DNA from: Anaerolinea thermophila
Lineage (GTDB): Bacteria; Chloroflexota; Anaerolineae; Anaerolineales; Villigracilaceae
DNA length: 13,380 bases
Reading direction: 5' to 3'
Assembly (NCBI GenBank): GCA_022729775.1
Contig: DZBA01000058.1
Location: 1-13,380, forward strand
Below are positions 1-4,703 of this stretch, piece by piece. Under the pieces are notes generated by a model, which worked only from the letters and a program-made list of their open reading frames with translations, was not told where the DNA came from and made no database searches. The translations under genes were made by a program, and so were the position numbers. Within the stretch, counting starts at the first letter, position 1. The number at the start of each line of letters is the position of its first letter.

Positions 1-52
1 GGCGGCTGGATTTGGCAATCCAGCCGAGCATCACGGCAATTCCCAGAGAGCC
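1..52. mobile_element. Terminal fragment of an IS or MITE running off the left edge
   Basis: Bases 30-52 match the terminal inverted repeat of the 151-bp element at 5835-5985. Read inward on the minus strand, the end begins GGCTCTCTGGGAATTGCC and continues GTGAT. The interior differs: instead of the CACGG-rich arms there is a hairpin with a 9-10 bp stem (3-12 paired with 17-26) and a tetraloop. This end therefore belongs to another element sharing termini with the MITE. It could be a different MITE or the end of the full insertion sequence that supplies the transposase. The bases just outside, AGACTGTT (53-60), would be one copy of an 8-bp target duplication whose partner lies left of the window. 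The match to the repeat end is seen; the mobile nature is inferred from the better-preserved copy. Confidence 0.55.
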
Positions 53-58
53 AGACTG

Positions 59-137
59 TTTTATAACTCATATTTTGTACAATGTTTTTCCGTGTTTTCC
101 GCGAAAATCCGTGTACAAGAAAAAGGCAATTATAAAA
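59..137. repeat. Small foldback element upstream of the SET gene
   Basis: Ends TTTTATAA and TTATAAAA are exact complements. Further in, TTGTAC (76-81) pairs with GTACAA (113-118). The loop contains CCGTG and AATCCGTGTAC strings that recur at about 1248-1281, so it belongs to the same broad repeat population as the mosaic at 762-1290. No convincing target duplication was found at its edges. It lies directly upstream of the -10 box of the SET gene and could influence that promoter, but nothing shows this. Confidence 0.5.
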
Positions 138-158
138 CCCGACCTACTTTTTTTCTTG

Positions 159-164
159 TATAAT
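159..164 (+). promoter_or_regulatory. -10 box (TATAAT) of the SET gene, possibly leaderless
   Basis: A perfect TATAAT sits with 8 bases between it and the ATG at 173. Transcription starting about 7 bases downstream would produce an mRNA with almost no 5' leader. There is no Shine-Dalgarno sequence before this ATG, which agrees. No good -35 hexamer is visible at 16-18 bp spacing. Confidence 0.5.
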
Positions 165-172
165 CACCCGCC

Positions 173-694
173 ATGACACAACATTCCTTTTCTTATTTCA
201 ATCCCAAATGCGAGGCGCGCGAACACAAAGAGGGCGGATGCGGAGTCTTTGCGCGCGAGAACCTGCCCAAAGGCGAGTTGATCTCGTTGTGGGGCGGGCG
301 CATCGTCCCCAAAAAAGAACTCGACCCGACCATGCCGCGCTTCACCCAGCGCGTGCTGCAAATTGACGAGGAGTTATACATCCTCACCGCCGAGCGCAAA
401 GAGCCGAACGATTGCTTCAACCACTCCTGCGAACCCAATTTGGGATTCACAGGTCAGATCGGCTTGGTTGCCATGCGCGATATTCAAGCAGGCGAAGAGC
501 TGACCTTCGATTACGCCATGTCCGATGGCGAGCCGTACGATGAATTCGAATGTTACTGCGGCTCTGCAAACTGCCGCAAAAAAATCACAGGCAATGATTG
601 GAAAATCCCGTCATTGTGGAAGCGCTACGAAGGCTATTTTTCCCCGTACCTTGCGCGGCGCATTCAAGCGCTGAAACAGCACAAATCCAATTAG
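173..694 (+). CDS. SET-domain protein-lysine methyltransferase
   Basis: A 173-residue protein that is almost entirely a SET domain with a post-SET zinc motif. Visible motifs in order: KEGGCGVFA (19-27), the N-terminal SET signature; NHSCEPN (83-89), which binds S-adenosylmethionine; GEELTFDYA (107-115) with the expected catalytic-site tyrosine Y114; and the post-SET cysteines C127, C129 and C134, which with C86 would bind zinc. All key residues are present, so it should be an active SAM-dependent lysine methyltransferase. The substrate cannot be read from sequence; bacterial stand-alone SET proteins are thought to modify DNA-binding or ribosomal proteins. It is cytoplasmic, with no signal or membrane segment. 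It stands alone on the plus strand between repeat-rich spacers, with a -10 box close to the ATG and no ribosome-binding site. Confidence 0.9.
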   Translation: MTQHSFSYFNPKCEAREHKEGGCGVFARENLPKGELISLWGGRIVPKKELDPTMPRFTQRVLQIDEELYILTAERKEPNDCFNHSCEPNLGFTGQIGLVAMRDIQAGEELTFDYAMSDGEPYDEFECYCGSANCRKKITGNDWKIPSLWKRYEGYFSPYLARRIQALKQHKSN

Positions 695-892
695 CGGAAA
701 ATGAACTCTCGCAGTAAAACATTAGAAAGCGTTCTTACGTCAGACCCCAAGAGAGCGTTTCTTAAGTCCTTTTTGTACACGGATTTGACGGATTACTGTA
801 GTCATCAGATAAAGGGCGAACAAAACCTTTTACCACTGAGACACAGAGGCACGGAGGCTTTTCTTTATTTTTCTCCGTGTTTCCGTGCCTGA

Positions 893-1006
893 TATGAAAA
901 TAGGGTTTCGTAGGTCATGCTTGTAGCATGGCGCTCTCGCGGGAGTAACCGTCACGTTACAAACGTGACCTACGTTTTTCATCCTTCGGGGTGAAACCCT
1001 TTCATG
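893..1006. repeat. Palindromic element inserted within element A
   Basis: The ends ATGAAA...GGGTTTC (about 895-909) and GAAACCCTTTCAT (about 993-1005) are inverted repeats. Nested inside is a second palindrome, 910-973, listed separately. By comparison with element C, this block is the insertion that splits element A. No gene is present. Confidence 0.6.
910..973. repeat. REP/BIME-like double hairpin with GTAG ends
   Basis: The element begins GTAG and ends CTAC. Next to each end is a 6-bp hairpin with a 3-base loop: CATGCT-TGT-AGCATG (916-930) and CACGTT-ACA-AACGTG (953-967), in inverted orientation. A GTAG tetranucleotide at the foot of a hairpin, with two such units inverted, is the architecture known for REP/BIME repeats moved by RAYT (TnpA-REP) transposases. 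The two hairpins differ at paired positions yet each keeps its own pairing. Assignment to the REP class is inference; no RAYT gene is in the window. Confidence 0.5.
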
Positions 1007-1042
1007 AATACTCCGTGGTTCAAAAAAGCGTTCGCCAGATTT

Positions 1043-1121
1043 CTGACCATTACAGATTTGACGGATTACACGGGCAAACACAGATTTTTAAAAGGGTTTT
1101 TCCGTAAAATTGTAATGGTCA
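1043..1121. repeat. Foldback element D with TGACCATTACA ends
   Basis: TGACCATTACA (from 1044) and TGTAATGGTCA (1111-1121) are perfect 11-bp inverted ends. The interior left arm reads GATTTGACGGATTACACGGG in the 9-base phase seen in the 151-bp element. The same end, CTGACCATTACAG, recurs in direct orientation at 1236-1248. No target duplication is visible. Confidence 0.6.
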
Positions 1122-1131
1122 AGTAACTGTT

Positions 1132-1221
1132 GAACAAGAACCTTTTACCACGAAGACACAGAGACACCGAGTTTTTCCTTTGGTTTTCTCCGTGACCCCG
1201 TGTCTCCGTGGTTCAAAAAAG
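1132..1221. repeat. Foldback element C (intact copy of element A)
   Basis: The left arm contains ACCACGAAGACACAGAGACA and the right arm CCGTGACC, CCGTGTCT, CCGTGGTT in tandem, so the arms consist of degenerate 8-base units and are mutually complementary. This type of GACACAGAG/CCGTGTCTC repeat recurs in many environmental bacterial genomes in my recollection; its function is not known to me. It lies within the non-coding spacer before the CPBP gene. Confidence 0.65.
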
Positions 1222-1311
1222 TGTGCAACCTATTCCTGACCATTACAGTTTTTCCGTGAAAATCAGCGTAATCCGTGTACTTAAGTTTTTCCTGTAAACC
1301 AAAATCACATT

Positions 1312-1980
1312 ATGCAAAAATCCGCCGTGTTAATAAAAGAAACCATTAGGGTCTTTACAAGCGAGTTAAGAAACGGTCTCTTACCCCTCGATTGGAAGAT
1401 TGCCGTCATCAGCGTTGTCTCGACGCTCTTGCTGCTTCTTGACCATTACCACTTCAACAAACTCGCGTGGAGCATCTACCTCGTCCGCTTTATTGCGTAT
1501 CTTTTCATCCCGCTGCTGATTATAATTTTTATATTTCGTGAACATCCCAGGGAATACGGCTTTTCATTGGGAGATTGGAAGCGCGGCGCCGCGTACACGG
1601 TCATCGCCAGCGCGTTGATGACTCCCGTCATTTATACCCTCGCGCGCGGCGACGCAAATACGCGCGCCTATTACGCCAGCGCGGTCATCGGTCTGCCGTG
1701 GACGATGTTCCTGAACCTCATCGGCTGGGAATTTTTCTTTCGCGGCTGGATTCTCTTCGGGTACGCGCGCAAGTTTGGGCACGAGGCATTGTGGCTGCAA
1801 GCCGTCCCCTTTGCGCTGGCGCACGTGGGCAAGCCGGAGCTCGAAACCCTTTCCACCATCTTCGGCGGGTTTGCCTTTGGCTGGATCGCGTGGCGCACAA
1901 AATCTTTCCTCTATCCATTCTTAATCCATTGGTATATTTCCACGCTCATCATTCTCATCGCAGCCGGCGTGATTGGATGA
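1312..1980 (+). CDS. CPBP-family intramembrane protease-like protein
   Basis: A 222-residue multi-spanning membrane protein with hydrophobic segments near 30-43, 56-75, 94-109, 126-150, 181-194 and 203-221. The CPBP (Abi/CAAX protease-like) signature is recognisable: WEFFFRG (139-145) corresponds to the EExxxR motif with E140 and R144; FALAH (167-171) is the second motif with H171; H206 in LIHW is the third. The first glutamate of the EE pair is tryptophan (W139). The family comprises metal-dependent glutamyl proteases in membranes, acting on prenylated proteins or bacteriocin-like peptides, but the substrate here is unknown. It sits 26 bases before the ComEA-like gene and probably opens a plus-strand cluster. 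No clear ribosome-binding site precedes the ATG. Confidence 0.8.
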   Translation: MQKSAVLIKETIRVFTSELRNGLLPLDWKIAVISVVSTLLLLLDHYHFNKLAWSIYLVRFIAYLFIPLLIIIFIFREHPREYGFSLGDWKRGAAYTVIASALMTPVIYTLARGDANTRAYYASAVIGLPWTMFLNLIGWEFFFRGWILFGYARKFGHEALWLQAVPFALAHVGKPELETLSTIFGGFAFGWIAWRTKSFLYPFLIHWYISTLIILIAAGVIG

Positions 1981-1993
1981 AATGAAGTTGGAG

Positions 1994-1999
1994 TAAAAT
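1994..1999 (+). promoter_or_regulatory. Possible -10 box (TAAAAT) just before the ComEA-like gene
   Basis: TAAAAT lies 7 bases before the ATG at 2007, in the same geometry as the SET and rlmN starts, and no Shine-Dalgarno sequence is seen. It may give a leaderless transcript internal to the cluster, or the AT-rich spacer may be coincidental. Confidence 0.3.
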
Positions 2000-2006
2000 A
2001 AAATTT

Positions 2007-2606
2007 ATGAAAAATGCGTTGTATGTTTTATTTGGCGTCATTGCGGGATTCATCCTCGCGGGAGTTTTGTTCTACGTTTCGCGCGCGCCTGCCGGGGAAG
2101 CGATTGTCTTGCAGCCCGCGCCCACCGAAGCCCCCATTGTCATTCACATCATCGGCGGCGTCACTCACCCCGGACTCTATCACCTGCCCGAAGGCGCGCG
2201 CGTGCAGGATGTGATTGACGCGGCAGGCGGTCTGCTCACCACTGCGGACGTCGCCACCATGAACCTCGCCGCGCGAGTCGAAGACGGTCAGCAGGTCAAC
2301 ATCCCATGTAAAGATAATGCCTGCCCGGTAGGTGAGGAAGTTGTCGAGCTGCCCGGCGGGGAGAATGTTACGCCGCAAGAGACCTCCGGTGAAAACGCAA
2401 ACACAGAATTGGTTGACGTGAATCTTGCGTCGCAGGAAGAACTGGAAACCCTGACGGGGATTGGTCCTTCCATCGCGCAAAAAATTGTCGAATACCGTGA
2501 AGCAAACGGTCCCTTTATTATTGTAGAAGACCTGCTAAACGTAGAAGGAATTGGTCCCGCCACGCTGGACGAAATCCGAGATGAAATTATGACAGGATAC
2601 GAATAA
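2007..2606 (+). CDS. ComEA-like DNA-binding protein (SLBB plus helix-hairpin-helix)
   Basis: A 199-residue protein with one N-terminal membrane anchor (about 4-24), a short Pro/Ala linker, an SLBB domain (about 43-100, starting IVIHIIGGVTHPGLYHLPEG), an acidic linker, and a C-terminal pair of helix-hairpin-helix motifs (about 137-195) with GIGPSIAQKI (151-160) and GIGPATLDEI (181-190). This is the domain order of ComEA, the receptor that binds double-stranded DNA outside the membrane and hands it to the ComEC channel during transformation. comEC is not in the window, so a role in uptake is inferred; other envelope DNA-binding roles are possible. The stop overlaps the next ATG by one base (TAATG), implying translational coupling with the methyltransferase. 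Confidence 0.85.
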   Translation: MKNALYVLFGVIAGFILAGVLFYVSRAPAGEAIVLQPAPTEAPIVIHIIGGVTHPGLYHLPEGARVQDVIDAAGGLLTTADVATMNLAARVEDGQQVNIPCKDNACPVGEEVVELPGGENVTPQETSGENANTELVDVNLASQEELETLTGIGPSIAQKIVEYREANGPFIIVEDLLNVEGIGPATLDEIRDEIMTGYE

Positions 2607-3166
2607 TGTCTTTCGATCACTTTTCCGCCATTGCCCCCATTTACGCGCGCGTGACCTACTCCAAGCGCGAAGTCATGCGCGAAGTTGCCGCGCTCCCGGT
2701 CAAAGGTCGCCTGCTGGATGTGGGCGGCGGCACGGGACGAGTCGCATCCGCCATCCGCGACCTTGTGGATGATGTCGTCATTGCGGATGTCTCATTTGGG
2801 ATGTTGAAACAAACGTCCGCGTTCCGCTCGGTATGCGGGCTTTCTGAATCGCTGCCCTTCCCCACCGAATCCTTTGAGCGTGTCATTATGGTGGACGCGC
2901 TGCATCACGTCATCCATCACGGGGACAGCGCGCGCGAAATGTTCCGCGTACTGAAACCCGGCGGCGTGCTGGTCATCGAAGAGCCGGACATCCGCACCTT
3001 TGGCGTGAAGTTAATCGCGCTCGCAGAAAAATTGCTGCTGATGCGCAGCCACTTCCTCGCGCCTGACCGCATCGCGGAGTTATTCGCGGTCGGAGAAAAA
3101 AACATCCGCGCCAAAGATGGAACCGCGTGGATTATGATTCAAAAAGAAAAAGCCCCCACCCTGTAA
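2606..3166 (+). CDS. Class I SAM-dependent methyltransferase (UbiE/Methyltransf_11-like)
   Basis: A 186-residue Rossmann-type methyltransferase. Motif I is LLDVGGGTG (36-44), the acidic residue ending strand 2 is D61, motif II/III lies in LPFPTESFERVIMVDALHHV (83-102), and the post-I region VLKPGGVLVIEEPD (115-128) is typical of methyltransferases related to UbiE and Methyltransf_11. At 186 residues it is shorter than UbiE (about 250), with a reduced C-terminal part. The substrate cannot be inferred. It begins inside the stop codon of the ComEA-like gene, so the two are probably made together. It is cytoplasmic with no membrane segment. Confidence 0.85.
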   Translation: MSFDHFSAIAPIYARVTYSKREVMREVAALPVKGRLLDVGGGTGRVASAIRDLVDDVVIADVSFGMLKQTSAFRSVCGLSESLPFPTESFERVIMVDALHHVIHHGDSAREMFRVLKPGGVLVIEEPDIRTFGVKLIALAEKLLLMRSHFLAPDRIAELFAVGEKNIRAKDGTAWIMIQKEKAPTL

Positions 3167-3207
3167 AGTTTCATTAGAAAAAAATCTCACTCGCCAAGGA
3201 GAAAGAA

Positions 3208-3615
3208 ATGACCAAGAAACTTTTCGATTTTGATTTGGAATTCAAGTTGGGGATCGAAGCAATTGACAACGAGCATATCAAACTGGTGGATATGCTCAAC
3301 CAGACTCACGCCTTGCTAAGCGAAGGCAAAAAAGACGAAGCCCGCGTGTACTTCGGGCAGACGCTCTCCGAATATGTGAACGAACACTTCACCAACGAAG
3401 AAAAATTCATGGAAAGCATCGGCTACCCCGGGCTGGACGAACACAAGAAAATCCATGAGAACTTCAAGAAGTCGTTTCAGGAACTCGCGCCGACCATCGA
3501 CTCATTCGACGAAGCCGCTTTCCGCAAGGCATTGAGCGACGCCTTCACATGGATCATCAGTCACATTGGGAAGACGGATAAAAAATATGTGACGTTTTAT
3601 GTTTCTCAAAAGTAA
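3208..3615 (+). CDS. Bacteriohemerythrin
   Basis: A 135-residue single-domain hemerythrin of standard length. All seven expected ligands of the di-iron site are present: H23 (IDNEH), H60 and E64 (HFTNEE), H79 and H83 (HKKIH), H119 and D124 (HIGKTD). It should bind oxygen reversibly at a non-heme di-iron centre in the cytoplasm. Proposed family roles are oxygen delivery, storage or sensing, and iron storage. The start is supported by an AAGGAG ribosome-binding site 7 bases upstream (3198-3203). It follows the methyltransferase by 41 bases and may belong to the same transcript. Its stop codon TAA directly abuts a foldback element. Confidence 0.95.
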   Translation: MTKKLFDFDLEFKLGIEAIDNEHIKLVDMLNQTHALLSEGKKDEARVYFGQTLSEYVNEHFTNEEKFMESIGYPGLDEHKKIHENFKKSFQELAPTIDSFDEAAFRKALSDAFTWIISHIGKTDKKYVTFYVSQK

Positions 3616-3746
3616 GTGACCTTACGCATTGTCATTTCGAGTGAAACGAGAAATCTTGTCCTGCGACAAAGTGTTTCTCCTCGCTCTGCTCGTCGAAACA
3701 CTTGCGCCGTGCGCCAGTGCGGTGCGACAATGCCACGTAAGGTGAG
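3616..3746. repeat. Foldback element abutting the hemerythrin stop codon
   Basis: The ends GTGACCTTACGCATTGTC (3616-3633) and GACAATGCCACGTAAGGTGA (3726-3745) are inverted repeats with a 2-base indel and a few mismatches. The interior holds ATTTCGAGTGAAACGAGAAAT (a partial palindrome) and AAGTGTTT...AAACACTT (8-bp stem). TAA lies on both sides, once as the hemerythrin stop codon, which could be a short target duplication. A 'TCATTTCGAG...CGAGAAATC' core recurs in intergenic regions of several phyla in my recollection. It holds no credible gene. Confidence 0.65.
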
Positions 3747-3751
3747 TAAAT

Positions 3752-3805
3752 AAAAAAACCTCCGAGTTCTCGCGCAGCGCCCTGTGGGTCGAGAACTCGG
3801 AGGTT
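3752..3805 (-). terminator. Rho-independent terminator for the NBR1-Ig gene
   Basis: A 14-bp perfect stem (3759-3772 paired with 3790-3803; CCTCCGAGTTCTCG) encloses a 17-base loop. On the minus strand it is followed by seven T residues (A tract 3752-3758), as expected for termination of the gene ending at 3818. On the plus strand only TTT follows, so it may be a weaker terminator for the convergent hemerythrin cluster. Confidence 0.85.
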
Positions 3806-3817
3806 TGCATTAACAAA

Positions 3818-4561
3818 TTATTCGGTTGTTACTTCTTCTGTCGCAGTGGGAACGTCAGTGGCGGTGGGTTCTTCGGTGGCTGTGGACTCACCTGTTGCGC
3901 CGGTAGGCGTGGCAGGGACCGCCGCGCCAGAGGCGACAACCACCGTCAGTTCATTGCCAAACGCGATGCCCTTGTCATTGGACAAACGCCACTTGCCCGT
4001 AGATTCTCCGCTGGCGGAAGGCGCGATCAACACCACAGAAATATCCACAGACTCGCCCGGGTTGACAATTTTTCCAATAGGCGTGGAACTTCCCCCCATG
4101 CTGTCGCCGCCGACAAAAACCAGCTGGTATGTCGCTGACCACGCGCAGGTGCCTTTATTCGCAACCTTCCACGTTTTGGTGAAGGACTGCCCCACCGGGA
4201 TTTTCGTCCCATCGGGGATGGTCACATCGCTGACGTATACTGCGTTGTCACAGCCTGCCGCAGGTGTTGAGGCTGTCACCGCCGCAAGATTGATGGTCGG
4301 CAGCAGCACGGGCGTGGAAAACACCAAAAAGGTCGAGGTTGGCAGTGGGGTTAAAGAAGCAGTCGGCGATGGGGTAATCATCGCCTGCATGGTCAGCTGT
4401 TGGGCGGCAATGGTCGAGGCGGCGTTTGTGTAAATCGCGTTGACTTCACTCTCGTCCAACTTTTTATTTGCGCCAAAAGAAAGAAAGAGCGTGTAAATCC
4501 CGGCGACGACCAGAAGCGCAACGCCTGACCACATAAGAATTGTTTTTGTTTTCGTATCCAT
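3818..4561 (-). CDS. Membrane-anchored surface protein with NBR1-type Ig-like domain
   Basis: A 247-residue protein. An N-terminal hydrophobic anchor (about 8-29) lacks a lipobox, so it is probably a single-pass anchor with the rest outside. A Thr/Pro-rich stretch (62-100) follows, then an Ig-like domain (about 104-210) with FTKTWKVANKGTCAW (127-141) and GKWRL (189-193). These are hallmarks of the NBR1 central-domain-like fold common in Chloroflexota surface proteins. C104 and C139 could form a disulfide. The tail (221-247) is Thr/Glu/Pro-rich with repeated PTAT/ATEE units. The role is unknown; display or adhesion is a guess. The start is supported by AAGGAG on the minus strand and a TATAAT at 4594-4589. 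Confidence 0.8.
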   Translation of the reverse strand: MDTKTKTILMWSGVALLVVAGIYTLFLSFGANKKLDESEVNAIYTNAASTIAAQQLTMQAMITPSPTASLTPLPTSTFLVFSTPVLLPTINLAAVTASTPAAGCDNAVYVSDVTIPDGTKIPVGQSFTKTWKVANKGTCAWSATYQLVFVGGDSMGGSSTPIGKIVNPGESVDISVVLIAPSASGESTGKWRLSNDKGIAFGNELTVVVASGAAVPATPTGATGESTATEEPTATDVPTATEEVTTE

Positions 4562-4588
4562 TTATTTTTTCTCCTTTACAGGGATAAG

Positions 4589-4594
4589 ATTATA
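4589..4594 (-). promoter_or_regulatory. -10 box (TATAAT) for the NBR1-Ig gene
   Basis: A perfect TATAAT on the minus strand lies about 27 bases before the start codon, leaving room for a short leader with AAGGAG (4571-4576). No good -35 is visible. The -35 zone falls inside the first hairpin of the neighbouring repeat element, so the element may have replaced or supplied upstream promoter sequence. Confidence 0.5.
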
Positions 4595-4676
4595 GCGGAC
4601 TCCGCAAGTTCTACTTGCGGAGATTTTACAAAAGCGGACATCTTCCAGAAGTAGAACTTCTGGAAGATGTCCGCTA
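4593..4676. repeat. Double-hairpin element with TA-flanked GCGGAC ends
   Basis: TAGCGGAC (4593-4600) and GTCCGCTA (4669-4676) are inverted ends, so GCGGAC/GTCCGC is flanked by TA on both sides. Hairpin 1 has a perfect 10-bp stem and loop TCT (4600-4622). Hairpin 2 has a perfect 20-bp stem and loop AGA (4633-4675). The loop regions are inverted copies of one another (AGTTCTACT against AGTAGAACT), the same arrangement as the element at 910-973. It fills the divergent region between the NBR1-Ig gene and rlmN and ends 27 bases before the rlmN start. Confidence 0.75.
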
Positions 4677-4691
4677 GAGTAACCCGTAGAG

Positions 4692-4697
4692 TAAAAT
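4692..4697 (+). promoter_or_regulatory. Possible -10 box (TAAAAT) of rlmN
   Basis: TAAAAT is separated by 6 bases from the ATG at 4704. No ribosome-binding site is present, so a very short or absent leader is plausible. The preceding 20-bp perfect hairpin occupies the expected -35 zone and no -35 is recognisable. Confidence 0.35.
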
Positions 4698-4703
4698 GAA
4701 GCC

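Larger units (their letters stand above)
819..1030. repeat. Foldback element A, interrupted by a second palindrome
   Basis: The left arm (819-856, with CTTTTACCACTGAGACACAG) matches the left arm of element C (1132-1170). The right arm (about 872-888, TCTCCGTGTTTCCGTGCCT) resumes at 1011 with CTCCGTGGTTCAAAAAAG, identical to the corresponding part of C at 1204-1221. In C these parts are contiguous, so about 122 bp was inserted into A. The junction carries at most a 2-base CT duplication. Confidence 0.65.
762..1290. repeat. Nested mosaic of foldback repeats in the 617-bp spacer
   Basis: The whole spacer between the SET gene and the CPBP gene (695-1311) lacks a credible gene. Outer arms about 762-805 (CTTAAG, GTACACGGAT, ACTGTAGTCATCAG) and 1236-1285 (CTGACCATTACAG, ATCCGTGTAC, CTTAAG) are imperfect inverted repeats. 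Between them lie two direct copies of an 8-bp-phased foldback element (about 819-1030 and 1132-1221), the first split by another palindrome, and between these a third palindrome (1043-1121). The pattern suggests repeated insertion of foldback elements into one another. Bases 695-761 hold nothing recognisable. Confidence 0.7.

Noticed and set aside
701..892. A 63-codon frame after the SET gene.
   Set aside because: It consists largely of repeat-element arms (the outer arm and element A), lacks a ribosome-binding site, and shows no domain.
1043..1121. A target-site duplication around element D.
   Set aside because: The flanking 8-mers (CCAGATTT and AGTAACTG) do not match, so insertion boundaries cannot be supported for this copy.
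762..1290. Reading the repeat mosaic as a CRISPR array.
   Set aside because: The repeats are unequal palindromes in both orientations, with no regular repeat-spacer spacing and no nearby cas genes.
3846..4433. A 195-codon plus-strand frame inside the NBR1-Ig gene.
   Set aside because: It is antisense to a gene with clear domain motifs, its own ribosome-binding site and its own terminator; the translation is low-complexity Val/Ala/Ser.
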